Source: Hymenoscyphus infarciens (Eukaryota > Ascomycota > Leotiomycetes > Helotiales > Helotiaceae). Taken from it: a stretch of DNA of 56,800 bases. A model generated the notes under the pieces. It was not told where the DNA came from, made no database searches, and saw nothing but the letters and a program-made list of their open reading frames with translations. The stretch covers positions 1 to 56,800 of the forward strand of contig LLCB01000350.1 of the NCBI GenBank assembly GCA_001414345.1, in the 5' to 3' direction. Below, piece by piece: positions 20,910 through 32,992 of this stretch. Position 1 is the first letter of the stretch; each line of letters starts with the position of its first letter. Position numbers and translations under genes: made by a program.

Positions 20910-23900
20910 CGCCTCTCAGCTCTCGCGATTTGCAAAGGGCACGCGAAAAGGTCCCGCGGGAAGAGAGCGCAGCTTGGCACTAGCGAAAGGGGTAAAAGGG
21001 GGGCAGAGAGGAAGCGAAGGCTCGGAAACAATGCATGCGAGACGTCGGCCAGTTCCTGGATCGCCTGTTTGCTGCAGCGGGAGAAGGGGCAGCGAAGATG
21101 CAGACTGCAGTGCTGGCGCCAAAGAACCATGAATACGAGGAGTCTTTCCATCCTGAAGGGGATCTGCCCCGCATTCGGACAGAAAAAACTGGAGGGCGGC
21201 TCTACTCTAGACCTGCAAGGGAATCGAGGTGCCTTCGTACAGATCAAACTTTGCTGAGACGTGCATTCTTTGCTGCAGCGGTGAGTTCTAAAGTCCTTCT
21301 CTTCACGAGGTGCTTTTAAGTCACTTTTTCTTGGCTTCTCGCGATGTTCTTTGGGTGCATGGTTTGAGTTGCAGCAGGTAATAGTAGTGTCTATAAGGTA
21401 CTAGGTACCCGTGTTTTTCAGGGTCTCTCCGATTTCTAGGGTGTGAAGCTTGTCCTTGATGCTTTCCTCTTCTAAGGGGTCTGAGAAGGGTCAAATAGGT
21501 CAAATAGGCTGATTGCAGAGGGTCATGCTGCTGCCGCATGTGTTATGAAGGGGGCGTTTTTGAAAAAGAAAGAGAAAAATCAGAACGTCACTGACAAAAA
21601 GACGACATTCTGTGGCCCTGGGAAATAAACATCCCATCGTCATCAGGCCGCTGCCCTGTCGCCTTTGCCCAAAATAGTGCTTGACCCCTGGATTTGAGTC
21701 GGGTGGGTTGTTTCGTCTACCTCCAAGACCCAGCCAGCGTTCAAGCATGGCATGTGGCTTGACAATGACACCAGCCATGATTGCTTTTTACTGTTTACTA
21801 TTTAACAATATTCTTCCCGAGTCTTTAAACTTGTCAATAACCTCACGGGTGCCTGCAGGAGCCAGTAGATATCCAAGCATGCACGAACGAATACTGGATG
21901 CGCATACACAACACAATCCAGGGGTTCAGATTCCCAAAAGATACAAGAAAACCTGTCGTGCCTTTCAGCATTCAGCTCCAACACCTTTCCCGGCAGTTGC
22001 AGAAGGATCATGACCATGAGCTTTCCCCACAATCAGCCATCGCTTCCAAACAAACGTCAGCTTATGTGATGAGCATGAAAATCAGGAAGAGCTCTTTTCC
22101 CGCGGAAATTTGGTACGGAGGCATGAAATGTGAGTCGTGATCGAATCGGAATAAAAAATCACCTCATCCTCGGGTGTGAGGTTTATTCTACCGCGCCTAA
22201 GAATTGAAAGCTGGAGAAAGGGACACAACAATAAGTTAACGTTGTCTGTCATAGCACTCCAGCTGGGGAAAAAAAGGTCCAAACACAACTTCAAGTCGAG
22301 GCATTCTAGTCAAATTAATATCTATTCTCTACAGTAACTTTTCTCCTCTTCTCATTCTCACTCATCTTCGCACGTACAAGCCTCCAACATCATCGCCACC
22401 TTGACACGTCGTCGAGTAAGCGCTACGAAAATACATTTACGAGATAGATGAAAACCCGCCGTACACTAATGACCATTGGCATAGGATTTTCGGCAACGCA
22501 ATCGCATTGTTCATCAGGCATCCTCTACAACTCGCTGCCTGATGCTGCTCAGTGCTCTAGAATCCTGCTCGGCCATTCTTTCCTCACGCCAACCCTACCC
22601 AACTCCAACCTCGAACCTTTCGTCCGAACATCCCCCATTAAAAACTTCCAGAGCCTTACGCGGACAGGCTGGTAATAGATGGAACGTGTGGTAAACGTGA
22701 AACTTGTATGGATATGACCTCTCTCAATAACCTGATTTACCCTCTCTCACGAACAAGGTCCCCAACGTCTGACCAGCTCGGAAGAAAGGAACAACTCACG
22801 TCGCACATGAGTCTGAGAGTCGATCATCCACGTGATGCACGAACCTCTTGACGGTTTGCGCTACTCTAGCAAGTTTTTACGCACCAAGGTAGTAGTGTAG
22901 GCAGGCAAGTAATTGGGATTTAGGTAATAGGTACGTGCTTGTGGCTTGCTAAGACGTTGTATCATCTCATCTCAATTATTTTGGGATCATCGACGTGCAT
23001 ATTCGGATGTGGAGATTACACGCCTTTTAGTCCCTTGACTTTTGAGGTGCGAAACTGCGTGTTACCCAACATCTTGGAGGGCTGTGTCCCAGTGCACATG
23101 GTTGAGTCGAGGTACCAACGACCATTGAGTCGGAATAATTTTACGGAAGCTTGTTGTGGCATAGGTATCAACACACACTGGCGTGGTTTCCTCTCTTTCC
23201 TTTTTCTCGTTTGTGAGTCTGCACAAAGTAAGCCACAATTTTGTCAATAAATTTCTGCGAGCTCTTTCGTGGCTTTTTGGATTAATTTGAAGCATGTTTC
23301 TCAAATTCCTCTTCTAAAGCATTGGTGGCCGCAACATTGCTGGTCAAGGATGACAATGGAATTTAATCGGGCGACAAATTTCTCTCTCTCCACGGATATC
23401 TTCCTTTTCTTTTAATTCTAGTCAAATTTCGGATTCCAAATTTCAAGATTATGTCACCTCAAAGTTTCCCCCATCCCGCAGATGCTGGTGTAGTTGTTTG
23501 TTGTTGAGTGACTGACCTCTTGCTATCGATTTATTTGCTTTCCCACGTCGGGGTCTGTTCTTTATTCAAATTTTACCAGTGCTTGTCTTTTATCGGGTCC
23601 AGAAATCCAGTAGAAGGTTTCTTGTGAAGGGAATTGCATATCTGACGTGATAGTGGGATTACCTATATGTGTCATCTCTTTTCATTTTCTGTGCATGATA
23701 GCCTGTATATTTGCCAATTGCTAAAGCTATATACTCGTTCCCAGCTGCGAGCCGATCGAGGCAATGTTCTATGAGACCAGTAGGGAGGAGATAATACAAG
23801 CAGTCCCGTAGCAGAGTAAATATTGCTATGTCGCGCAAATAAGCATATTCCACGCTCTCTAGTATTTCAAATATGAAGAGATAATGGGAGCATATGCGTG

Positions 23901-25165
23901 AGCTCAACTTCGATGTCCCTTTTAGTAGATACCAGACTTTCATAAAGATGTTTCTTGGGCCTCATATTTCCTTGTTTCTTCCTGACCTGTCTCACGATGG
24001 ACAGTAAAAGCGGCAGTAAGTGTCTGTCAGGTCTGTACCTGCCTACCTAGTTCGTTGTTCCAATTATCTAGGGGAATTCAGAGCCATTCCTCTGAATACC
24101 GGGAGCAATGTAAGATATTTACGTGGGTATTTAGAACAAGCAAGTTTCATTGTTCCAGTGCATTTGGGGTAATAGTAATCTGTACTAGAAAGTTGAAGTG
24201 ACGAGCTAGTTACTGACTCCCTTTCTGTCCACTGCGAGCCGTGTTTCTCTGGGCACAACGTTTTTCTTGGCTTGGGTTATTCCATGCCTTGTTTCGAAGT
24301 AAGAAATCATTCGAGTGGATACATCAGTAGTTCCAATTCTCTGTCAGCCCAGATAAAAACAGCATCTTTCCATGCTATTTGAAGAATTTCTCAACAACTC
24401 GAACCATCCCATCTCATGCTTCAGGAGTGAACTTCAAAGATGATACATAACTGTCAAAAGATCAGGCCACAAATCCACGATCGATGTTCGACTGAGAGTA
24501 TCAAAGTGTTTGTGTGTTGGTACATCAATAAGCGCTCTTATTATGGTCGAGGAGTTTCTTGCTGTCGATTTATTATGTTCATTCTCAGACTATTCGTGGG
24601 AGGTGCGACCCCCTTGGCCTCTCACGAACCTATTTTTGACGGCTCTCCACCAAAAGCAGAGCTGAATTGGAAGAAGCCATAAACAATCGACTGCATGACA
24701 TTGAGTGCAGCTTCTATGTTCCATAAAGTATCACGAGTTTAGACACCTCTTCCAAATGCTTCTTTTTGAGGGATAGATTTCGTTCCGGGAAGCGAATGTT
24801 GAAATTGAAAGGAACACAATTTTCGATGTAAGGCTTCTCGATAGCCAAGTAATATATATGACGCCGTAGCATTCTTGAATTTGGGTCTTCTCCGTTTCTC
24901 GGATCTAGACTAATTCTGGTTTTCCTACGCGCCCAACTTCGAAGATGGAGTTTCCGGAAGAGCATATATTGGAACTTCATGAAGATACTCTAAGACAAAT
25001 GCGCATTATCTGGGAAAGTAAACCTTCTAAGTACCCCCCATTCTTCACTGTCGTTTCTTCAGCCTTGTGGTTTCTTGAAGAATCCGACAAGCAGTTGCAG
25101 AAGCATACACAAACAACCATGGTGTTTCCGGAATCCGGGTTGGAGAATAGTTGACTGTGTGAAGC

Positions 25166-25192
25166 TGCGGGTTTCTGAACGAGAAACCCGCA
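25166..25192. repeat. Perfect 11-bp hairpin with 5-nt loop
   Basis: TGCGGGTTTCT (25166-25176), GAACG loop, then AGAAACCCGCA (25182-25192). It is an exact inverted repeat in otherwise AT-rich spacer, 12 bp after the stop of a short + strand ORF (24945-25154) that I do not accept as a gene. Confidence 0.85.
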
Positions 25193-25869
25193 CGGATTTT
25201 ATAACCTCAATATAATGACATCTGAGAGAAACAAAGTGTTTTTGTAGAGTAATAATGTATTGCTGTTGTCAAACCCCTTTTTGCTGTCGGTTTGTTATGT
25301 TTCGTTCGTTGAAGCTGTAGGTTGCTATTCTGTTGTTGTAAATGTGCCATGTGCAAAGAGCTTAACATTCAAAGAGCTATCTAGGCTGACTACTTATAGC
25401 TAAGAACGCTAGCTAAGCGAGTAGGCATGTTACCAGCATTCACGAGGCTATTCATTCTTGTAATAGCTGTTCGTGAGAAGACTCTCAGTGATATTTCTTG
25501 AAGACTTTGGCAGTTTGGCTGGCTAGTCATTCAACAGGCCACCGATCAGAATAAATACATAGCCTACTTTGGTAAAGCACTTTGTCTAGACTGCTTTGAA
25601 AAGCTTTCGAATAGTAGAGGTAAAAATATGGTCCTTCGACCTTCTTGGCAAAGCTTATTTGAGCCTGGACTATCTCTCATAGTGCTTCTCATGTTTGGTC
25701 TTGCTTTTCTTTTCGAAAAGAGATACTGACGTACCCTAAAGTCAGACAGTTGTACCTGGACCTTTAATATGAATGAGCTTTCCTACTATCGAGGTACAAA
25801 ATAAGCACCACCGGGGTGCAAGTTCTTTTCTTTAAAACGATGCCCGGTCAACGAAACTTTTCATAAGAT

Positions 25870-26540
25870 TCAAGGACTACTCTAAGCTAAGAGTCTAAGT
25901 AACTTAACTAGACCAGGTGCTAGGAGACTAGGAGTATAGTCTAAGAACAGAGGTAATAGTAATTTGACAAGTCTTTTAGCTACGGTCTTATAAAAGTGAT
26001 ATGTTTTTTAACGAAACTATTTTAACTAATTCTCTCTTTACTTTACCTTCTAGATATTAAGTAGTTATTTTTCTTAAAATATGAAACTTTTATATTTATA
26101 GTATAAACAATGATTAGAACAGAATAGAGTAATATATAGTTACTCTTATTTACTCACCGTGTATCGCCGGGCCGATCGTTAGAGATTAGACGAGAGACTA
26201 GAATAGTAAAGAAGTACTTAGATAAGTCACTTAAATAAAGATTTAATATAAATATAAGCATTTCTAACTTTATAACGAAAAGAAAGAAGAAGAAAATAGT
26301 AAGTACTTTAACGATAATTCTACTATTAAAAAGTATCTTAATTATAATTTAAATACTAGTGAAATATCACTGGTAATCACTCTGCGTAATATTAAAGAAT
26401 AAGTAAATCCTTGCTTAGACTATATAGTTGTAGATTACTCAAAGTTGATTCAAGTAATTTAGTATTATTATACTATTATCTAATATATTTTTCACTATAC
26501 TGAACTAGAGTGGGAATTATCGTGTTTCTTTTTAAAATTT
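25870..26540. other. AT-rich, RIP-like block
   Basis: Dense TA/AT dinucleotides, few C or G, no ORF. A GC island (CACCGTGTATCGCCGGGCCGATCG, about 26156-26180) survives in the middle. Composition shifts sharply from flanking DNA, consistent with a decayed repeat. Confidence 0.6.
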
Positions 26541-26641
26541 AATATTTCAAGTAAGAGTGCTTATCGCTACCAAAAAATAGGTTTCTATCAGGAATGAAGA
26601 AATATTCGTGAATTCTTCGACTACACGTGACTTGGTGAACA

Positions 26642-26716
26642 TTTCGCGTCGACGAAATCTTGAACATGATTGGTCGGTCCGCCCTGCTTGAAATTGAAAG
26701 CTCCACTTTCGCGTCG
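26642..26716 (+). promoter_or_regulatory. Duplicated TTTCGCGTCG element upstream of the helicase
   Basis: The exact 10-mer occurs at 26642-26651 and 26707-26716, 187-252 bp before the helicase ATG. It resembles the cell-cycle MCB/E2F-type cores (ACGCG, TTTCGCG) found upstream of replication and repair genes. Function inferred. Confidence 0.4.
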
Positions 26717-26902
26717 TCCACCTTCAAATCTTTGCCTGGAACGACTCATGATCACCACATCGCGGCATCACATCTAGCAAAATTCTCTTTGCATCCAAAC
26801 CCGATCTCAAATGTACACCAAAAGCAAGTTCGTTTCTTCGCCCGCTTTGGTCGCTCCTCCCGTGTTTGCCACGCCACGCCACTGTTGATTTGACGTCCAA
26901 CA

Positions 26903-29900
26903 ATGGATCGGGGCAGAATACCTGGAATCCACCATAAGACAACTCTTGATGCCGCCAAAAGCGCACATACAACGATAGCTCATGTTGGCCAAAAACGAAA
27001 TTATGATGATTTCCGCAGCAAGCCACTACCAGAAATAAAAACAACAACAGCCCTGGTTGATATCACCAACAAAACCGAATTCCGTCGTCCGACTTTGCAA
27101 CTGAACAAGTGTTTCGAGCCTCTCAAAGCCAGTGAGATTCGTGATGTGGCGGATCGCCAACCATCGGAATATTCTCAGAGACGAGCCCTTGCTCTCACCC
27201 CTACCCCAGTCTCAAAACCAATACTAAATCTTGCGCACCCTCATTATGGGTTACCAAAACAATTTGTTGCCAATCTTTCTTTACTGGGCGTTAAATCAAT
27301 CTACCCATGGCAGTCCGATTGTCTTCTCAAAAGCGGAGCTCTGCAAGGAGAGCAAAACCTGGTGTACACGGCTCCAACCGGAGGTGGAAAATCGCTAGTG
27401 GCAGACATCCTGATGCTCAAGAAAGTGATAGAGAATCCAGGCAAAAAAGCACTACTAGTTTTGCCATATGTTGCTCTCGTGCAAGAAAAATTGAGATGGC
27501 TACGAAGTGTAGTGAATGGACTCGTCAAAGCTGTCCCCGAGGACCCCAACACCACTAAATTTCAGTCAATTTGGAGAAAGCGAGGAGACGAAGAGTCAAT
27601 TAGGGTCGTTGGCTTCTTTGGGGGCAGCAAATCAAATGTCTCATGGGCAGACCTAGATATTGCAGTTTGCACTATTGAAAAGGTAGGGTCTACCCTCATA
27701 ATGTTTATCATTGGCTCAAATTGTAGTAGGCAAACTCGATGATCAACGCGGCTATTGATGACTGCTCCATAGGAAAACTTGGGGTTGTTGTCATGGACGA
27801 ACTGCATATGCTTGACGATGAAGGCCGCGGGTATATTTTAGAGTTGATGGCCACCAAGCTTCTCAGTCTAGACCAGGATATTCAAGTAAGTAATTACAGC
27901 CTTGCTCTTTCAAAACAAAGCCAGTTTCCACTGGTTCATGGTCTGGCCATTAACATCACCTCACATAAATTATGAAGCTAACGAAATCCTTTCAGCTTAT
28001 CGGGATGAGTGCCACACTGAACGTAAGTAATCTCGGGCGTTTTCGTGTTCCCATTTTGACATAAGGTAGAATGCAGAAGTTCTGGCGACCTGGCTCAATA
28101 ATGCCAAGTTCTACCATTCCAAATATCGGCCCGTGCCGGTTGAAGAACATCTAGTTTTTGACAACACGGTTTATTCCGCATCATCTTCGAGTAGATTTTA
28201 TAAGACTGCCACCCAACTCACATCACAACACCCGGTTTCGTCCCAAATGAAACCAGAGCCTTTGAGATTCATACAACCATCGCAAGTCAAGGAGTTCTCA
28301 ACCCCGCTCACAAATGCGGTTGTGGCACTTGCAAATGAAACGGCAAGAGCGGGTTATGGGGCCCTTGTATTTTGCAGCAGTCGCCTAGGCTGTGAAAGAA
28401 ACGCAATACTTATCAGCCAAGTGCTACCTCGTCCAGAAGAAGTTCTTCCTGGTGTAATGGAAAAAAGAGCAGAATTACTCAATGATCTGAGGAGTACCAG
28501 TACCGGCTTGGATCATAGTCTTGAGAGGACCGTTCCTGTTGGAGTCGCATTCCATCGTAAGTTCTCAATCCTATATCCCACCTGAGCTCATGGCTGATTT
28601 TGGCTGATTTTGTCTACAGATGCGGGCTTGACTACAGAGGAACGTGATTTAATTGCAACGGCTTATGATCAAGGAACGATAAAAGTCATTGTCGCAACCT
28701 GTAGTTTAGCTGCGGGAATAAATCTTCCTGCTAGGAGAGTAATCCTGCACGGAGCTAGAATGGGTGCTGAACTCGTTGGACCCGCAATGCTGTAAATATT
28801 ACCACTTGAATGAAGAGAGACCTCAGCTAACAAATTCAGGCGCCAGATGAGAGGAAGAGCAGGTAGAAAAGGAAAAGATGAAATTGGCGAAACCTATCTC
28901 TGCTGCCAAAAGAGTGATCTTGAAGCAGTGGCTGAACTCATGGAAGCAGAACTTCCTTGTGTTGAGAGTTGTTTAGTGCCTGGAAAGAGAGGCATCAAGA
29001 GGTATGCCAAACAATTCCGTTACACGTTTTAACAAACGACCCTCTTCCCCAAAGTGCGGGATGAATGCTAACACGATTGTTAGAGCCTTATTGGAAGTCA
29101 TCGCAACACAGCTCGCAACAAGTGACGAGTCCATTGATGATTACATTAAAAAGACTTTGCTCTATCACAGCATAAATCACGATGAACTTGCGACCATGAC
29201 CAAGTCTACCATAGAGGAGCTTTTGGAGAACAAGTTGATCACAAGCTCAGACTCTTCTTCATACGAAGCCACTCTCTTAGGGCAGGCGGTTGTCACTGCC
29301 TCGCTCACACCAGAAGATGGTCTTTTCGTTCACAGAGAATTAAAACGAGCTCTTGATGCGTTCGTTCTAGATGGCGAATTGCATGCATTTTACACCTTCA
29401 CTCCTGTCCAGAACACAGCCTCAACCATTAACGTGAGTGATATTAGTTGATTCTCTGTTCAAAGAATTATTCCCATCCATCCCCTCCCAAACTTCATTTC
29501 ACAAGCAAACTGTAACTGCTTGAACTCATGGCCCTAACCAGTAATTTAGTGGCAAATATTCCGCAAAGAAATGGACATTCTCAACGAAAGCAACCTCCGA
29601 GTCCTCGAATTCGTAGGAATCAACCCCATGATAGTAAATAGAATGTACTCGTCCCCTTTCTTTCCCCGTCCCCTTTCTCGCCCACTGACAAAGTCTCCAG
29701 GTCACGAGGAGGCGTCATGAAAGAAAAAACCCCTCGAGAACAAGAAACCGCCCGAATCTACAAACGCTTCTACTCGGCCCTCCAACTCCGCGATCTCTGC
29801 AACGAAATGCCCATTCATGCTGTCGCACGCAAATACGATCTTCCTCGGGGGATTGTACAAAATCTGGCGCAGACTTGTCATGGGTTTGCGGCTGGCATGA

Positions 29901-30478
29901 TTAAGTTTTGTAAGAAGATGGGGTGGGGGGCTTTGGCTGCTGTGCTGGATCATTACTCGGATAGGCTTAAGGCTGGTACGTTTTCTTTTTCTTTCCGTGA
30001 ATTTGTGTGGTGAATTGGGGATGGAAACTAATGATGTGAACAGGAGCAAAAGCAGATCTCCTCGCTCTCGCTGAGATCACTTATGTGAAAAGTCGGACGG
30101 CGAGGATATTCTGGGAGAATGGATTTAAGACAGTTGGTGCTGTTGCGGGTGTTGATTCGAAGGATCTACTTCCTGTTTTGTTACTTGTAAGTTTTGATTC
30201 TCCTTCTCTTCCCCTCTCGTTTTCATGTGTAGGAGGTGTTTGTTGACATCAGGCGATGAATAGGCACAACCCAAGAAACCACGACTGGATCCAGTGAGTG
30301 AGGAGAAGTATATTCAGAAGTTACAGATGAAGGCGGATATCGTCTCGAAATCGGCGAATCGGATATGGGGTATGTAAATTTTCCCATTCGACTTCACTGG
30401 TTTGTTTGTGGAAGGGAACCGGACTGACTTTGATTAGAGAGACAGATGCAGGCCGAGCTGGACGAGGAAGAGGATTGA
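26903..30478 (+). CDS. HELQ/Hel308-type (MUS308-like) superfamily 2 DNA helicase
   Basis: Twelve exons: 26903-27682, 27730-27885, 27996-28022, 28070-28556, 28620-28791, 28840-29001, 29084-29432, 29550-29644, 29701-29975, 30044-30186, 30264-30369, 30438-30478; total 2793 nt, 930 aa, every junction in frame. Helicase motifs in order: Walker A TAPTGGGKS (~155), DELH box MDELHML (~280), motif III GMSATLN on its own 27-nt exon (313-321), VFCSS, VAFHHAGL, ATCSLAAGINLPA, QMRGRAGRKG (~545). The DELHML and HHAG forms are those of the POLQ/HELQ/Hel308 group. A C-terminal helical part follows (AVLDHYSDRLKAG, then AEITYVKSRTARIFWENGF, a helix-hairpin-helix-like segment). The gene ends without a polymerase domain, so it corresponds to HELQ rather than full-length Pol theta. 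Expected role: replication-fork and crosslink repair in the nucleus. Confidence 0.9.
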
Positions 30479-32992
30479 GGAATCAGTGGAGAAGAAGCAT
30501 GGAGTTATTTTATGGGTTGGATGTATATGGGATAAGTTCTCGATACCGAGTATAAGTGTTACTTATTCTTTGCGCGTTAACTGGCATTTGAGACCTATTT
30601 ATCCATAGGCCCTCGTCGGCAGATAAGCCCATAGCATAAAATCACGATGTCTCAATATCAAGAATCATGCCTTCCACTTTCGAGTGATATTTTTCCTATT
30701 CAGAGAAGGAGCGAAAGAGAACGTTTAATTGTCCAAGAATGGTTTTCGAATGCCTCTATAAGAGAGGGCCAGATTCTCTAAGTCTTGTCAAGAGAAAAAG
30801 CACTTTTTACATAACCTTTAGAATCAGCCTATTTCATAGATTACCCAAGTACTCAGAGTAAATCAGAGTTACTCCAGAATAGAGTAGAGTAATTCCATTG
30901 TTTAATTTAAATGTGTAACTAAGAATCTGATCTTCGTTCAGAACTACAGAATAAAAAAAGTCATACCTTTGTAAGACAGCCGCAGAATACTCTGCGTCTC
31001 CAAGAACTCGGGGGTATATTGTCCACGTGGGCGATGCTGAGGGTTGATGAGCGAAGAATGTCGGAGAGTAGGCGTGGTGTTATTTGTAATTATGGGACAG
31101 GCTCTCGATATAATCTGCTTCATATTCTTCGCGGAATGGTAGCACTCGAGATGTTTACTCCACAGTCTCGGAAAATCCCATAGCATAAAAATATGCTAGT
31201 GAAATTGCTAAGACGTTGTTGGTGTTTCAAGTGAGCGACGAAAGAATAGTAACTCTTTTCCCCGATCGTTGGAGCTTTGACAGACAAAGGGCTCGAAAAG
31301 CGGAGAGTTGAAGGGGTAGGGATTTCAATCTTGCAACCACCTTCCCAAATCGTGTTCTGTCGAGACTTAAGCTCCTCGTATACGACCGATTTTAGTACCT
31401 CCGACACCTTTGTAACTACTCATATGAAAACCACAACTATATAGCTAAAAGCTATAACTGTCGAGTTCAAGGTTAATTAACTTTTTCGTGATGGACTGAA
31501 ATTCGTATTTTGGCGATTTTCTTTCGCTAAGTTAAAGCTTGACAAGATGATAAGTGTAGTTGGTTTGCACAGGCCTAAACTGAAATCGGCGGACCTTTTT
31601 GTATACGATAAGTCAAGCCATCAAAGGGAGAATTGACCGGGGAAGTTCAAATCTAATGATGGTCTTGGTGAGAATCTCCGCCATCGTTCTTGTTAGTGTA
31701 CCTAATTTAGAAAGACAATGTACCAGGTTTCGAACAACCAAATCTGCAAGAATTTCTTGTACAAGGACTCCCCTGCCACAAATGAATGGAGAACACTAAC
31801 CACCCTCCGTGTAGGTCGAAGCTACCCAAGAAAACCAGCAACAACCCCTAAAACTCACCAACAACCATTCGCAAAAAATACACAGAAAAAATAAGTAGAT
31901 GTAGAATATATTATACTATTGTAACCGAGAGTCTAGATTGTTATTTTCTGTTCTTGGCGTGGATTTATTCTCGTGGAACGATAAAGCCGAGACATCTCTT
32001 TTACTGCTACTGTACAACGTACCTACCCGATCAGATTTCCTTTCATTACCTACATGCCCGCTCCTAGAAACACCCACTTATTCAAAGACTTAAATTGAGA
32101 AGAGACAGAGAACGATGGCAGGAAGAGCGATGAGGAATGACTATCGTTCTCTTGTGGACTGGATGGAACACGTTTACTTGTGAGAGAGACTAGGATATTT
32201 AGTTGAAGCTGGTTGGGAAAGCACGCATTCAAGTCCAATCAGAATATCTTTCCTAGCTCTACTGTATCTTTCCCAGTACCCGGATATTTAATTCCGAGCA
32301 ACTAATACTGAGCAGACAATTTCAGAGCTAGTGATATTTCCGAGCGAGTAAAGATTCACCAAGAATCAGATTCTACACCGACTCCTCTACACTAAAGTGA
32401 TTCAGACTTATCAACTTGACTCAGCTCGACTCGGTCACTCTACTCTGGTCAACTCCGCTTAGCTCGCTTCAGGAGAAGCCCATAGCATGATGCACGACTG
32501 CCTAGGAAAAAGGGAGGCCATTTCGGGGGAGGGTCGCAAGAGATACCTACTTAGATAACGACCTCCTCGTCAAGAAGAGGCAATTTCGAGGGGTTCCGGT
32601 TTGGTAATGTACTGTCTCGCCAGTCACATACCTCCCACTACTCGAAAAGAAAGGCCGAGTTTAGGCCGAAAATCCCATTACTGTACAGCATCCATGTGCA
32701 TGGTACCCCGCCGGAGATGCACAAACTCCAGTGGATTCTTCTCAAAAGACCTAAACCTCCGATTTTGGGGTACCACTCATGTCTTTCAACACGCTCTAGT
32801 GGAGTTTGATTGGGCCATCTTTGTATCGCCCGATAAGCGTATGAGTAGCTTGCATCTTTAGTGCATCTAGATGCTAGATGCTAGCGCTAGACTCGGAGCT
32901 ACCTCTCTCGGTCATTGGTACCAGAGTGGTTGTTGATAAAGACTTCCCCTTCTTCTTGCCTTTCTGTTTTGGAAGCTTCCATTCTTTTCAAA
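30479..32992. other. Gene-free intergenic region
   Basis: No supported coding region in 2.5 kb. Contains GAGTAA-rich stretches (~30840-30900) and three copies of CCCATAGCAT (30628, 31177, 32479). The last few hundred bases are promoter/5' UTR of the phosphatase-like gene. Confidence 0.5.

Larger units (their letters stand above)
20158..26641. other. Large gene-poor region between divergent genes
   Basis: About 6.5 kb with no convincing gene. ORFs such as those at 21681-22013, 22448-22675 and 24945-25154 lack family features, codon consistency or splice partners. It holds short tandem repeats (20662-20686, 20871-20909), a perfect hairpin (25166-25192), loosely similar GCTGTCGATTTATTATGTTC-like segments near 24560 and 25290, and an AT-rich block (25870-26540). 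A lineage-specific or non-coding transcript cannot be excluded. Confidence 0.45.

Noticed and set aside
22448..22675. 75-aa ORF after a pyrimidine-rich leader-like stretch
   Set aside because: The leader composition is suggestive, but the peptide is unrecognisable and no introns extend it.
24945..25154. Short + strand ORF (69 aa) followed by a perfect hairpin
   Set aside because: No family features, no splice partners, and Rho-independent-style hairpins do not end fungal genes; kept only as an inverted repeat.
29702..30049. 115-aa minus-strand ORF
   Set aside because: Antisense of helicase exon 9, whose + strand product continues the Hel308-type helical region in frame.
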